A stretch of 64,000 bases of DNA from Watersipora subatra (GCF_963576615.1 NC_088709.1:19179243-19243242), one strand, 5' to 3'. Counted from the stretch's first letter, positions 11,901-22,163 are shown. Notes: generated from the sequence alone by a model not told the origin. A program made the numbers and translations.

Positions 11901-14900
11901 GAGAGGCCTTATTAAACTAGCTGAAACAAGTTGAGCTCAAAACAATAGTCTTGTTCTCTCAAGTCTTGATCTCTGCTGCCAGGAAGAGATACTTCTGATT
12001 CATTTTCCGAAAGTTGTGAAAAGCTATTCAAACAATCTATTTCCTCAATAATATGGAAGCGTTTTAAAGCTGAACTTTCATAACATTATAGCATATTGTA
12101 TCAGAAAGTATTGGTACTTTTTTATAATTTGTAACTGTTTTCGATATTTGAGGTGGTTTGACTGCTAAAATGACAGCAAAATAAAAATGACAGAACTTGT
12201 TCGCAATTAAAACCCTCGGATTTAAGTGAAATTGTAATTATGTCATCTATAATAGCACTTCGACAACGAAACCAACAGAATAGAGACTCTTGATACCAAT
12301 AATACTGCAACTTGAATGCAGGCGCGGCTAGTAACAATAGCAAGTAGTGGCGTCATTTCGACACGTACACTTCCTCTGAGCATTTTAACTACGATCAAGT
12401 TTTGTCGATTTTAATCTTGAAACATCCTGGCAGTCAGATTACCACAAACATCAAAATTAATCGCAAATGATAGAAAATACTGATACTTTCTTATAAAATC
12501 TCTAAAAATTTTCGGTACGATCTTACTCAGTTTTAACTTTTCATCGGAGCTTACAGATGTCTGCTGCAGAATCGTAAAAATGATCTGTTTGATGCAGGAT
12601 TATTGGGCCTCTGCTACTCAGTGTCCCATGGAATATTTCACTCACAGACTAATGCACAGACCTCGAGCATTAAATGGAAGTCTCTACAACGGTGGACCAG
12701 GTATAATAATACCTTTCAGAAAGCTTACAAAAAATAGATGGAGCATTCCGTTTTTTATACTAAGGTTCCCATTGTTTATACTACCCAGGTACTTTCTGTA
12801 CTTTGATATATTTTGTACTTGATATCCCTTTGAACTCTAGCAGCCGGTATTCCGGCATCACGTAGGGTATGTCAGAAACCCTAACGGCTGGAATACTGGC
12901 ATTCATATGGCTCTGTTTACAAATAATGTTTCTAAGCAACAGTGTAAACCAATCAAAATAATTCTTGCACAGGGCATTATACCCCAACTTTGCTTTCATT
13001 TTTATCTGTTTCCAGATACCTTTATCTACTTCCTCCATAATAATAACAAAATATATTGAAGCCATATCGCGAAAAAAGCGATTTGCCTCGTTTGTTGGTA
13101 GCTCATGGATGATTGTGATGCAAATGAAGAATTATATGATGCTAACTGTAGTTTTCCAAATTGTTTCGAGTCATGAAACAATGATGAACGTGTGCTCGAT
13201 GGATATGATGCTACTGTAAATGTTTTTACAAGTTTTTCAAATCATACAAATTTTTAATCTTTCAGCCCGAATAACTTGTTAATTACTCTTTTTTCTATTT
13301 AGTGACATTCACTGTGTGCTGCCAGATTTTTTTACTAGTGTTTTCCTAAATATCATTGTATTACGAGCACATTTGAAAGTATTTAGGAAAAGTTTAAAAG
13401 TTTGGATTGTTGGAAAAATTGCCCAGGGTTACTGACACACATTGACAAGGATGGCTGGGGTTCAAAGGTAAACATTTTTAATACACAAAAATGGCAGCAT
13501 CAGGTTCCTTCTTAGAATTTCCTTCCTGTGCCTGGATAATTATGAATCATTAAATGATGTATCGAGTAAGTGCACATCAGATAATACCATATCGGGTAAA
13601 TGTATATAATTATGGTAAGAGTAGATCAGGTAAAAGTATATAGGGTAAGAGTATATCGGGTTTTGTAAAGCTGTTTAGACTTAATTTACTTTAGATTTAA
13701 TAACTGCAGCTATTAATTCCAACTGCAGAACGGCATTGTTGTGAACTTAATTTCAGGAGTTCTTATGACTAACACAAAGGTGGGGTTAAATGACACTCAT
13801 CTCATAATTGCATCTGGTATGCAGTTCTTAGGCTATATCGCAACTCAAGAAACGAAGTTTTACCTACAGCTAAGAAACCCGACGGATAGGTAAGGTGGAT
13901 GGTTCATAACTCTACGGTAAGATAGATGACTCATAACTTTTTAGTAAGATAGATGATTCATAACTCTATGGTAAGATAGATGATTCATTACTCATTGGTG
14001 AGATAGTTGAATCATAGCTCTATGGTAAGATAGATGAATCATTACTTTTTGGTAAGATAGATGATTCATAGCTCTGTGGTGAGATAGTTGAATCATAGCT
14101 CTATGGTAAGATAGATGAATCATAACTCTTTGGTAAGATAGATGATTCATTACTTTTTTGGTAAGATAGATTATTCATAGCTCTATAGTAAGATAGATGA
14201 CTCATTCATAACTCATTGGTAAGATAGATGATTCATAAGTCTACGGTAAGATAAATGATTCATAACTCATTGGTGAGATAGTTGAATCGTAACTCTATGG
14301 TAAGATAGATGAATTATAACTTTTTGGTAAGATATAGATGATTCATAACTCTATGGTAATATAGATAACTCACAACTCTTTGGTAAGATAGATGACTCCT
14401 AACTCTTTGGTAAGATAGATAACTCATAACTCATTGATAAGATAAATGACCCATAAATCTTTAGTAAGATGAATGATTCAGGACTCACTGCAAATAAAGC
14501 TCATCGTGCTTACTGAATGATACACCATAAAATATATGCAGCAGCGCACACTAAACAAAGTTCCTAAATAGGCATCTGCCTTTTGTGTATTTTAGAGTCA
14601 TCTCCTACCTCTTCCACTGGCAGAAAGAGAGGCGTATTCCTCAATACAAACAAATGTCTGCTCGTGCGTTTACCTCACAGTTTGTTGAGTATCTGCTGAA
14701 GAAGCTACTAGATGATTTAAAAAAGTGTCTCGCAGTAAATGGAGAAGTGACCTGTGTCTATTTGCCAGACTCTCATGACGGAAATTTAGAGGTGAGTGTG
14801 ATTCTTTGTACTGCTGTCTAGACTGCTGAGGTACTGAGGGAAGAGACTATGATGACACAACTAAACCATGAATATAACAATATATATTATACACTAAGCT

Positions 14901-17900
14901 AAGTTACTGGTCACTTCCTCCGTTAGGTAGGAAGCAAAACTATATATGTGGACATATAGTATATTAGGTGAGAGTGCATCAGTATGTATATACACATTTA
15001 TGTTCATGTATGTACATTTGCATGTATTTGTACATATGTGTATATATATAGAAATATATGTATACATACATCTATATTTCTCAAAAGTTAGTTGTATGCA
15101 ATCATGTGTGCGTGTCCAGATATAGCTATTAAAATCTTAGAATTAAAATTCCGCTTTCTGATAGATTTGAACTCACAACAAGTACATCTGCAAGTTTTTA
15201 TTCAGGTTCTCTGCCACTGAGCTACATAAGGCATCTTGGTCAATAACATTATTATATTCAGTATACCTTATGCACACGCTAATTATTTTAGCAATCTGCC
15301 CACTCGTTACGACGCCCCTGTTAAAAAATATTTTTCGTAAGGTTCAATTACTATATCTGGAGTCAAGGCCAGTTCTTCTCACGCGGACATTCATATTATC
15401 TTCGTAGGAAGAGCCTCGACATTCTCTCTCTGTTTGATCAGACAATGTCAGTACGATATCTCATTTTTACATTTGTACCGGTGTCGAAGGGTACCAATAT
15501 CATTAGATTCAAAGTTTTGATGATTGGCTTCTGCTGGAACAGTAATCTTTTTTATACATACACTTCTATACAACAAATTGTTATTATTAATTCAACATAT
15601 TCAGGATTGTTATTTCGTTTTCTCAGTTCGTATTAATTGCATCATTACCGAATCATCTTTTATTGTAATCGTAGCAAAACCAACCTTATTTAACTATTAC
15701 TTGCTAATTATTTCACATTTACATCTAAACCCTTTTATAAATCTTTCATTTTTTTGTTCTTTTTTTACTTACACAAAACATTTTCTTCATGATATGAAGT
15801 TGTTTAACAAAGTTTGAAAACCTTTACAGTTGTTTTTCTTCCTTCCTAATTTATTTCAACTACACAAAACACTTTTCTCATGATATGTAGTTTGAAAGTT
15901 AGAATGACAAAGGTCGTTACGTATATGTTAAATACAAATCAATTTTCTGTGCAAAGACTTTTCATTACCCCATGCAACGCCGGGTAGTACAGCTAGTATA
16001 TGTATATACTACCGAAGTAAATAATTGTCTAATATATATTTACTAAAGCAAAGATAATAAAAAGTGCTTAACACCAAGTATAGATACAGTATAGTACACT
16101 AAATATACAATTTGCTTAAAAGGTAGTGTGTACTTAGCTTCTAGCTGCTGTCAATTTCAAAGATCTAGTTTGTTCTCTCATCAGCCTGATGAAAGGATAG
16201 ACTGCATCCTAGAAACTGACAGTTGCTGAAAGCTGAGTACACATTACTCCTTAAATCAATTCTATATTTAGATCCGTATGTCATACATATACATATGTTT
16301 GTTTATATGTTTTTGTGCATGCGTATATGCATATGATTTAGTTAGATAAAGATCCAATTAGATAAGTCACCCAGGATATCTTTACTGTGTCACTTTTTGA
16401 GTTCATAATTGTCTATTTGCATCAATTGCGAGCCTTTGTTTTTTCAGCTATGCCAGCACATGCTTTGAGATTATTAGAAGCTGTCAGTCATTAGAACGAA
16501 AACTGACAAAAAGCAAATTACAACATATTTTTCAGATGAGGCGTTAACTGATATCTCCACCAGCTGTAAACTGTGGTTTGTGTGTTCTTAATCCACTCAT
16601 ATTGAAAATGTAAAATTGCCTAAGCTTTGTGCTGCGCTCACCCATTAATATGCTCATATGCTTGAAGCACGCGTGTAGGGAACATCCCTGACTTGTATTT
16701 TTTGCTTTAATTGACATCATCACCTGTCAGCTTCACTTTCATCCGGTTCAATCCAATTGCATGCATCACATACAGCGTGTTTCCATGATGCGCATAATTC
16801 GCAATTTTAAGCCAATCCGCAAGTTATTCGCCGCATAGAAACGGCATAAATTCACAAGCTAAGCGAGTTTTGCGATCCGCTAAACTTTATCGAATCTATC
16901 ATGCTTGCGAATCATAGAATCAGAACTTGCGAATCATACGAATTAAAATATCACAGCTATTCCATTAAAAACATTTTCACACTTCAGTCGCTTTTCACTT
17001 TGATTTCTGCAGTCTCAATGCTGCCAAGCATAGCTTGACAAGACTGTGTAGCTATTTATAGTCATTAATTAGGCTAATACTTGACCTATGGAGTCACGTG
17101 GTGGCGTTCAATGCCATCGGCAGGTGTTCGGCAGGTGGCAATTGAAAAGCTCGATTGCAAAGTAAAGCCGTGGTCACATGATGGCTGAACCAACTTAGGT
17201 TTGATTCGGTTCGCAGGCTGTTTCGGTTTGGTTAAGCCACATGTCACACGGCATCCAAAGTCACTTCACTTCCTAGATATCATACGCATGGAGACAGGAC
17301 ACTGTTTCATTGGTAGTTTTTATGTATTTGAGCAAAATATTTCTATTGTAAACAAAAAAATTTCAGAAACAATTATTAATTTAATTATGCAGCAGGTTTA
17401 TCAGAAGATCATTCAGCTGCTCAAAACAAATCACTCAATATAAGGATTTTGTCAACCCTTCTCATCAACAAAATTATATTTTTGTTAACATGAAAAGTTT
17501 TTCTATTTGATGAGTACATAACAAACAAAAACAGTATTTATCATAGTACTGTGATTCTACATAAATAAATCAGTCAACGATTCTTCATCAGGATGAGTAT
17601 GACATATTACTTCTACATATCTACTTCTATTCTACACGAGAGAAAACCAAACTCATATTCTTATATTTATGCAACACTCAAGTGCAGCATCTTACATTTA
17701 TGCAACACAATCACAAGCTACGTTGTGCCTGAGTAAAGCCTGGCAATATCATTTTACAATATATTATCATATGGCAATGGATGAGGTCTTTTAATTATTT
17801 TACTTATTTACCAACAGGTTCCATATAGTTTTATGCTCGCATTTCATTCAAAATGAAGGAACAATTATTTTAAATGACGCCATCTTTTTTGATGTAGACC

Positions 17901-20900
17901 GGGTGAGCCTTGTCGTAAATTGCTTCATGTTGTTTAATTAACGAAATAAAAATATCGTCCCATTTCTTTTTTAACTTTGCTCACGCACGTAAGGAAAAAC
18001 GGACTGCGTGTTCGCTAGAATTTTAAATAGTCAATAAGAGCAGGGGCTTGGCCACGAAATTACGAGCAGGACCGAAATGGTTCATTTCGGCTAGAAATAT
18101 CTTTGGCCGAACTGTTTACAACTGACACCGACATCGTTTTGCGTCGTTTAGTTCGTTTCGGCTCTCGTGTGACCACCCCCTTTACTCAACTCGCTCACAG
18201 CCTCAAATGCGAATCATGTGGATTATGCGAGTCATGGAAACATAGTGATGTGTCATATGTTGTCATATGTACTATGCGTAAGCGCACGAGGTGTCTAGGT
18301 GTATGAAAGCAGCTATGGCTTGGGGGTCTAAAATGTCTGTTCTATAAACAACAGGTTGCGATTCAATTCCAAAAAAGGCTGCTGATAGAGGTCAAAAAGA
18401 CATTCAACCTTAAATCGCTTTCTGTAGCTGGGAATGTCTTTAGCCATAGAGGTTCCCTTGCTTCTGGACTCTCAGCTCATGACATAGAGACATTGTTTGT
18501 TCAACAATGCCGTTAAAACATGTTCATGCTCATGTACTGCTCTGCTTGTGGTAAGCTAAGCAGGCATAAAACTCATCTGTTGAGGGATTGCTTGTATACA
18601 TTTTTAGGTGAACATAAATAACTATATATGTACCTACAGTAGATGCTGCTGTTTTTGGGTATTACTGTTTGTGTATTGAGTGCATACTATTGTGAAACCA
18701 TAGACATGTCAAAGCTGGCCAGTCATCCCTGACAGGACTACATTAGTAATAGTGTTTAGGCTCTTTTAAAAAAAAGATTTTTAAGTATTTTCATTAATGT
18801 ACATGCATATACATAGTTATTTTTATATTTTAAATGATGCGAAGAATCTAGGCAAGTCAACTTTCACCTAGATTTTGCTTGTTTCAACAATTCACGTAAG
18901 AACTCTGGTGTATGGTCTTATATTTCCATGGCATTACTAAACTCCTTGGCTGACATAGCAGCGCATCGTTGCAGACGCTTCTAACGCACAGCTTGTATGT
19001 GGTATTCTTGGAAGAGATATTTAAGTTTGTGCCTCAAGAACAGGTTTTGGTGAAAACGATGGATGAGTACAGCAAAAACAGGGTAAGTTGATCATAAAGT
19101 CCCTCAGGCAGCGTCTCAAGGATTTTGTGTTAGAAGCAAGCTAGCTAGTAGAAGCCCAGGATGAATGCAAGCTTTTTCACTTAAAGGTTGACTTGCAACA
19201 AAATTTACATTACGTAGTTGTACAAGATGGCTTGTGTTTACACTTTCACGCAACCTCATTTGTCGAAATATTTTCACCAATATACTTCACACATTCAATA
19301 AAACCATGTCTATTGTTCTTACGCGTCTATTTCATCGTCATTGTAATACTGTCATTTTCAGCACTGGTATCTTATAACTTACCGTAAAAATTTGTTTAGT
19401 TTTTTAACCTTAGCTCGAATGAGTACATATCATTGTCTGATAAACATGACAAGCTTGTTGGTCACCGGTGATAATCGAAAAATGCTGCAGAAATTATTTG
19501 CAAAGTATTGAGTCACATGATCAGATTACGACTAGACGATTAGATCTAGCCGAAACAAAACTGTAAAGTAGCGAGCATCTATATTTGATACGGGGTCTTC
19601 GGTAAAACCCGCAGTGTTTGTCATAAACTAGTTGTACGAGAAGTTTTATATTGAGCCTTTTATTGGCCTTTCAATTTACATGAAAACATCACGTGACAAA
19701 ACAATAACCAAATGTAATGACTACGTCAGAGAAATAAACTGATTCCAATCTACCGCGACTTTTCGTTTTTGGTCTTTTAAGAGCTTGTAATCACATTTCT
19801 ACGTATTTTGCACCTACAACATAGATGAGTAAGACATGGTGAGTTTTTTGATACCAAATACATGTAACTGTAATGCGAACTTTGTTGAAAGTCAACCTTT
19901 AAGGCTGGTTCATACTATATCGCCGTATCTCGGCATTGATGCCACAGTATTTCGGTGACCATCAATAATAAAAAATTCTACACTATAACAAACCCATCCG
20001 TTTGCATCAGCGGATATTCTGCAAGGGAATGACATACAGTTTGGCAGGAAATTTTGACAGCTGTATACATTCTTAAAGTATCCGCGTTGCTTCATCGATG
20101 CTATCGGGTTATGGTGCACATAGCTGACAATGAATGCCGAAAGGACAACTCCAACATACTACGATATAGTGCAAACCAGCCTTTAGGCTCTCTAATTTCT
20201 ATCTGATTTGTTTCCTCCAGCAGCTTAACAAGGAGTCAGTGAGAGTGACCTATCGTCACAGTCTTATAATCACATCATACACTGAGAATAAATCACTGCA
20301 ACTAGCCTTTTTACTCTAATACAGCTGCCTTCCACTACAAATAACAACCAATTTGAGAAACTTTGCCTTTTTTGGCAATTCGTAATATATGTTTATCATT
20401 AGCCCCCTTCCTTTAGAGTGAGGTTTTTGTGTTTCTGCAAGGAAAATTTTATATTTTATGGCTTCAAAATGTTGAAGTAGAGTTTTCGTACATCATTAAT
20501 GAGAAACTTGCACAGAATATTAGTAGGTTTTATCAGAAGCTATTAGTATTTTATTTTAGTATTTATTTACTATTCATGATTGTTTTGGATTTTTGAGGTG
20601 ATTTCCAATTATTTATTAAATTATTTTCGATGAAATACTAATATATATTACAGTGAATATATTTAAATTTGTAACTAAAGAAGCAACAAACAGACACAGC
20701 TTAATGTTTTTGGAATAAAACTAGCCAACTGCAAGATTAAAGTTTTTTTGAGTTGTCACCTCATGTCGCCCAAATTAAGTTTTGCTTTTAAAGCAGAACT
20801 AAAAGACTGAAAATTCCATAACAATCATATTTCATTTTCAATATTCTTTTAGGGGTGAGCTTGCACATAAAACTTCAGCAGATTTTATCAGAAAGTATCG

Positions 20901-22163
20901 GGATTTTTGATCATTTGCGATTATTTTTTAATGTTTATGAGGTGACCTGGCAGCCAGGGTGTTTCAAGATTACAATTGAGAAAGCTTAATCACGGTAAAA
21001 ATGCTCAGAAAAAAGGCATGCCAGCTTTTTCCTAAAATGAAATCAGCAGTAGTCGTGCACATTGTTTACATGTGATAAATATATTATCTGATTGGCATTG
21101 GGTACTAACGTGTTTGCATATTTAGAGGAATAGTCAGACAATTTTTAACCGACCTATTGTATCTTTAAACTATTTGAAACGACAGCACAAATTTAGCTGG
21201 AGCTATATTTTAAGTTATTTTTAGCGATCAACAACCGATACATAATAAATTATATGTCAATAAAGGCGTGTAACACTCGAGGGTGAATGCAATAGTCACT
21301 GTTATAATGCGAGGGTGAAACAGGAAGCGCAACTGCTGACTTCGTTTTTAGAGACATATTTATCTTCTGAGCGTTTTAACTGCGATCAATTTTTGTCAAT
21401 GTTAATCTTGAAACATTCTGACAATCAGATCACCTCAAACATCAAAAACAATCGTGAATGATGGAAGAAGACTGTAAAAATCATTTTAAACATTTTAAAT
21501 CATTTCAATACATTTTTGTAAAAATCTATTGAAATCTTGTGCAAGTTTATTTTTAGCTCCGAGCGATCCATCAGGATGCGTCATCCTGAGCGATCCATCA
21601 GGATGACGCATAAACCAGGCTATCATCCTGAGCGATCCATCAGGATGACGCATAAACCAGGCTATCATCCTGAGCGATCCATCAGGATGACGCATAAACC
21701 AGGCTATCATCCTGAGCGATCCATCAGGATGACGCATAAACCAGGCTATCATCCTGAGCGATCCATCAGGATGACGCATAAACCAGGCTATCATCCTGAG
21801 CGATCCATCAGGATGACGCATAAACCAGGCTATCATCCTGAGCGATCCATCAGGATGACGCATAAACCAGGCTATCATAACACATAAAATTCTACCAATT
21901 CCAAACTTCCTGTTAACCCTCACGTCTCCTTGCTTTTCTAGGTAACAGTCGTGAATTATGTTGTCAAAGATTTCTTTGGAGTGGATGTTCCCGATGGTCA
22001 ATACGAGAGGAAGAATCATGGGCAGGTTTTAAACAGGGGAAGTAAAAATGCTGTGTGGAAATCTACTCTAGAAATGTTGGACAACTTCTTCGCTCCGTAT
22101 AATAGGAGACTCGCTGAGCTACTCCGTGATGAGAAATGGTTATTTAAAAAAACAAGAACTTGA
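2969..22163 (+). CDS. Carbohydrate sulfotransferase, CHST15-like (spliced)
   Basis: Coding exons: 2969-3022, 6503-6639, 10924-10977 (weak donor gtctag), 11256-11370, 12598-12700, 13757-13889, 14596-14791, 18975-19082, 21942-22163 (TGA). Codon phase is continuous across every junction and gives about 373 residues. The first two or three exons are less sure and the true start is not seen. The family transfers sulfate from PAPS to sugar chains in the Golgi. Counting from the exon at 2969, the 5'-phosphosulfate loop GIRKSGTT is at residues 95-102 and the 3'-phosphate motif RNPTDRVIS at 194-202. The C-terminus (EMLDNFFAPYNRRLAELL) is the usual family ending. The exon at 6503-6639 adds a Cys-rich stretch (four Cys) that I do not recognise. 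A type II membrane anchor should lie upstream but is not visible. CHST15-like fits best by the C-terminal half; another Golgi sulfotransferase is possible. Confidence 0.82.
3031..3225 (+). repeat. Left LTR of the Copia element
   Basis: It begins TGTTGAATATG and ends AAGAATAACA, and matches 5734-5929 at about 95-96%. Promoter and polyadenylation signals would lie inside by analogy with the family; no TATA box is obvious. Confidence 0.95.
3226..3239 (+). promoter_or_regulatory. Primer-binding site, initiator tRNA-Met half
   Basis: Directly after the left LTR lies GGTTATGGGCCTAG. By my recollection of the conserved animal initiator tRNA-Met this is complementary, with one mismatch, to its anticodon stem-loop. 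Priming from a half-tRNA cut in the anticodon loop is known for Drosophila copia. Confidence 0.75.
3313..4137 (+). pseudogene. Copia gag (capsid, zinc knuckle)
   Basis: An open stretch of 274 codons. It starts with a Copia-type N-terminal region (WTIDKLDSQNYQTWKFRMKQ), continues with a helical gag core, and ends with a CCHC zinc knuckle, CYNCNKPGHKSPEC. The frame ends at a TAG; reading past it in the same frame leads to the protease, so this stop probably arose in what was one gag-pol frame. The gag part itself is intact and could still be made. Family role: virus-like particle assembly and RNA packaging. Confidence 0.88.
4138..5733 (+). pseudogene. Copia protease and integrase, broken; RT lost
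   Basis: This continues the gag frame. A TAG at 4252-4254 stands three codons before the protease active site DSGAS (4261-4275), where relatives usually have Trp. Then come the pre-integrase zinc region (stop TAA at 4693) and the integrase core, with catalytic acidic positions in HSDIC, RSDR and the Glu of AERMN. Further stops lie near 5002 and 5077. The integrase tail ends at a TAA near 5545. The last recognisable motif (RPPVRYGIDEY) normally leads into reverse transcriptase, but the right LTR follows instead. A purine-rich GTGGGAG just before 5734 is the likely plus-strand primer. Confidence 0.87.
5734..5929 (+). repeat. Right LTR of the Copia element
   Basis: A 196-bp copy of 3031-3225 with about eight substitutions and one extra T. 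It is followed by the target duplication ATCCA. Confidence 0.95.
6316..6470. repeat. Foldback family F, half copy
   Basis: It resembles the terminal arm of the inverted-repeat element described at 27640-28095 (motifs GATTTCATCAGAAAG and CAAATGATAGAAAAATACC), but is short and diverged. Confidence 0.6.
6655..6995. repeat. About 51-bp minisatellite, six copies
   Basis: A G-rich unit containing GACTGATTGGGCTGGGGTGA, six diverged copies. It starts about 15 nt after the donor of sulfotransferase exon 6503-6639. The open minus-strand frame across it (6651-7037) is a by-product of the repeat. Confidence 0.9.
7225..9690 (-). pseudogene. Degenerate non-LTR retrotransposon (LINE), antisense
   Basis: Read on the minus strand, pieces of endonuclease and reverse transcriptase appear in the right order among many stops and frame changes. 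Endonuclease C-terminus: GVIKLSMSDHNLIVIVRK near 9420-9480. Linker: DAHKFWQTLNMKDK near 9020-9060. RT start: KASGLNNISTKMLKA near 8740-8790. The catalytic box is altered to FEYDDD near 8140. Thumb: GFVLTDRLSWSNHVDTIC near 7865-7920. The Jockey/CR1-like group fits best. The 5' end is cut at the 19-bp array. The 3' part, about 7225-7400, also occurs at 28285-28460. It is long dead and lies inside a sulfotransferase intron. Confidence 0.82.
9674..10035. repeat. Dispersed repeat G, copy 1, with 19-bp array inside
   Basis: The flanks (ACTAAATGCTCAATGTTGTC on the left; TTTATTAAACTAG and CTCAATAATATGGAGGCGTT on the right) also occur around the array at 11790-12073. The core is about ten copies of a 19-bp unit, AGAGAGGTAGAACAACCCT (about 9705-9900). 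It is a mobile or duplicated unit that carries its own minisatellite. No coding capacity and no clear terminal repeats. Confidence 0.8.
10069..10166. repeat. Near-perfect stem-loop, arms of about 47 bp
   Basis: The left arm GAAATTTTGGCACTGGATGA... pairs with 10119-10166 around a loop of a few bases (ACA). It lies at the right border of repeat G copy 1 and is missing from copy 2. It could be a small foldback element or give a hairpin RNA. Confidence 0.75.
10733..10848 (-). CDS. Possible terminal exon, unknown antisense gene
   Basis: The minus strand has an acceptor-like gcttcag followed by 37 open codons ending in TAA. The peptide is charged and helical in character (MPIDKETITIIKRHARG, then SPIHNSLHEKLYEKVLEGR). 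It lies just outside sulfotransferase exon 10924-10977 on the other strand. No family is recognised, and no upstream exon was found. Chance or a transposon remnant is possible. Confidence 0.25.
11790..12073. repeat. Dispersed repeat G, copy 2
   Basis: Same flanks and same order as 9674-10035, but only about four copies of the 19-bp unit (11820-11905). After CTCAATAATATGGAAGCGTT it is followed directly by a family F foldback element. Confidence 0.78.
12075..12545. mobile_element. Foldback MITE-like element, family F
   Basis: Inverted terminal arms (about 12100-12165 and 12370-12510) carry the family motifs ATCAGAAAGTATTGGTAC, GAGGTGGTTTGACTGC, TTTTGTCGATTTTAATCTTG and ATACTGATACTTTC. It has no coding capacity. 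It ends about 50 nt before the chosen acceptor of sulfotransferase exon 12598-12700. Confidence 0.75.
12840..12893. repeat. Short two-tier stem-loop
   Basis: GCCGGTATTCCGGC pairs with GCTGGAATACTGGC, with an inner AGGGT/ACCCT pair. It is unusually GC-rich for this window and lies in a sulfotransferase intron. Confidence 0.55.
13890..14475 (+). repeat. 27-bp minisatellite made of splice-donor-like units
   Basis: About 21 copies of GGTAAGATAGATGATTCATA plus ACTCTAT. The first copy begins at the true donor of sulfotransferase exon 13757-13889 (AG followed by gtaaggtggatgg), so the array has amplified the 5' splice site itself. Nearly every unit keeps GTAAG. Confidence 0.93.
15062..15996 (-). 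repeat. Dispersed repeat C with tRNA-like block
   Basis: The head near 15062 (TATATTTCTCAAAAGTTAG) is followed by a tRNA-like block on the minus strand (15145-15235) with box A TAGCTCAGTGGCAG and box B GAGTTCAAATC. The tail is TGCAACGCCGGGTAGTACAG followed by CTAGT. The same head and tail recur at several other sites. The total length is long for a SINE; it may be a composite, or a Helitron-like unit given the CTAG end. Confidence 0.7.
16095..16252. repeat. Foldback with palindromic centre
   Basis: Arms of about 45 bp (AGGTAGTGTGTACTTAGCTT against its partner ending CTGAGTACACATTACTCCTT) enclose TCATCAGCCTGATGA, itself a palindrome. It lies in a sulfotransferase intron. Confidence 0.75.
16776..18250. 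mobile_element. DNA transposon-like element, family E, copy 1
   Basis: Inverted ends GTGTTTCCATGATGCGCATA (left) and its counterpart near 18215-18250 (GCGAGTCATGGAAACAT). A second copy with the same end lies at 26146-26787. No transposase was seen, so it is non-autonomous. Another inverted-repeat element is nested within it. Confidence 0.68.
17160..18187. mobile_element. Nested element with GTGGTCACA inverted ends
   Basis: Left end AGTAAAGCCGTGGTCACATG; right end, reversed, AGTAAAGGGGGTGGTCACAC. Both then continue into related sequence containing GGCTGAACC and GAGCCGAAACG. It lies wholly inside family E copy 1 and is therefore the younger insertion. No coding capacity. Confidence 0.65.
19185..19898. 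mobile_element. Kolobok-like non-autonomous element
   Basis: Inverted ends AGGTTGACTTGCAACAAAAT and, reversed on the right, AGGTTGACTTTCAACAAAGT, flanked on both sides by TTAA (19181-19184 and 19899-19902). A TTAA duplication with AGG termini points to Kolobok, with piggyBac the main alternative. It lies just after sulfotransferase exon 18975-19082. Confidence 0.72.
19902..20182. mobile_element. PIF/Harbinger-like MITE
   Basis: A 281-bp element with inverted ends AGGCTGGTTCATACTATATC / AGGCTGGTTTGCACTATATC and a TTA target duplication (19899-19901, 20183-20185). TSD and size fit PIF/Harbinger MITEs. It sits directly against the TTAA border of the preceding element. Confidence 0.75.
20485..20855. 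repeat. Family F arm fragment plus dispersed repeat B
   Basis: 20485-20610 resembles a family F arm. 20640-20855 matches 28095-28285 in reverse complement (shared stretches around TTTGTAACTAAAG and AGTTCTGCTTT). In both places this block abuts a family F element, so the two may form one composite unit. Confidence 0.62.
20858..21555. mobile_element. Foldback MITE-like element, family F
   Basis: Left arm 20858-21015 and right arm 21361-21555 carry the family motifs (TTTTATCAGAAAGTATCGGG; GCGTTTTAACTGCGATCAAT). The right end runs straight into the 42-bp array. Confidence 0.72.
21556..21876. repeat. 42-bp minisatellite with a hairpin in each unit
   Basis: Seven nearly identical units, each holding CATCCTGA and TCAGGATG around an 8-nt loop. 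The period is a multiple of 3, so both strands look open; these are not genes. The array ends about 65 nt before sulfotransferase exon 21942-22163. High identity between units suggests recent expansion. Confidence 0.95.

Noticed and set aside
21495-22019. CRISPR-like array and a repeat protein
   Set aside because: Units are identical without spacers and the setting is an animal intron; the protein is a frame artefact.
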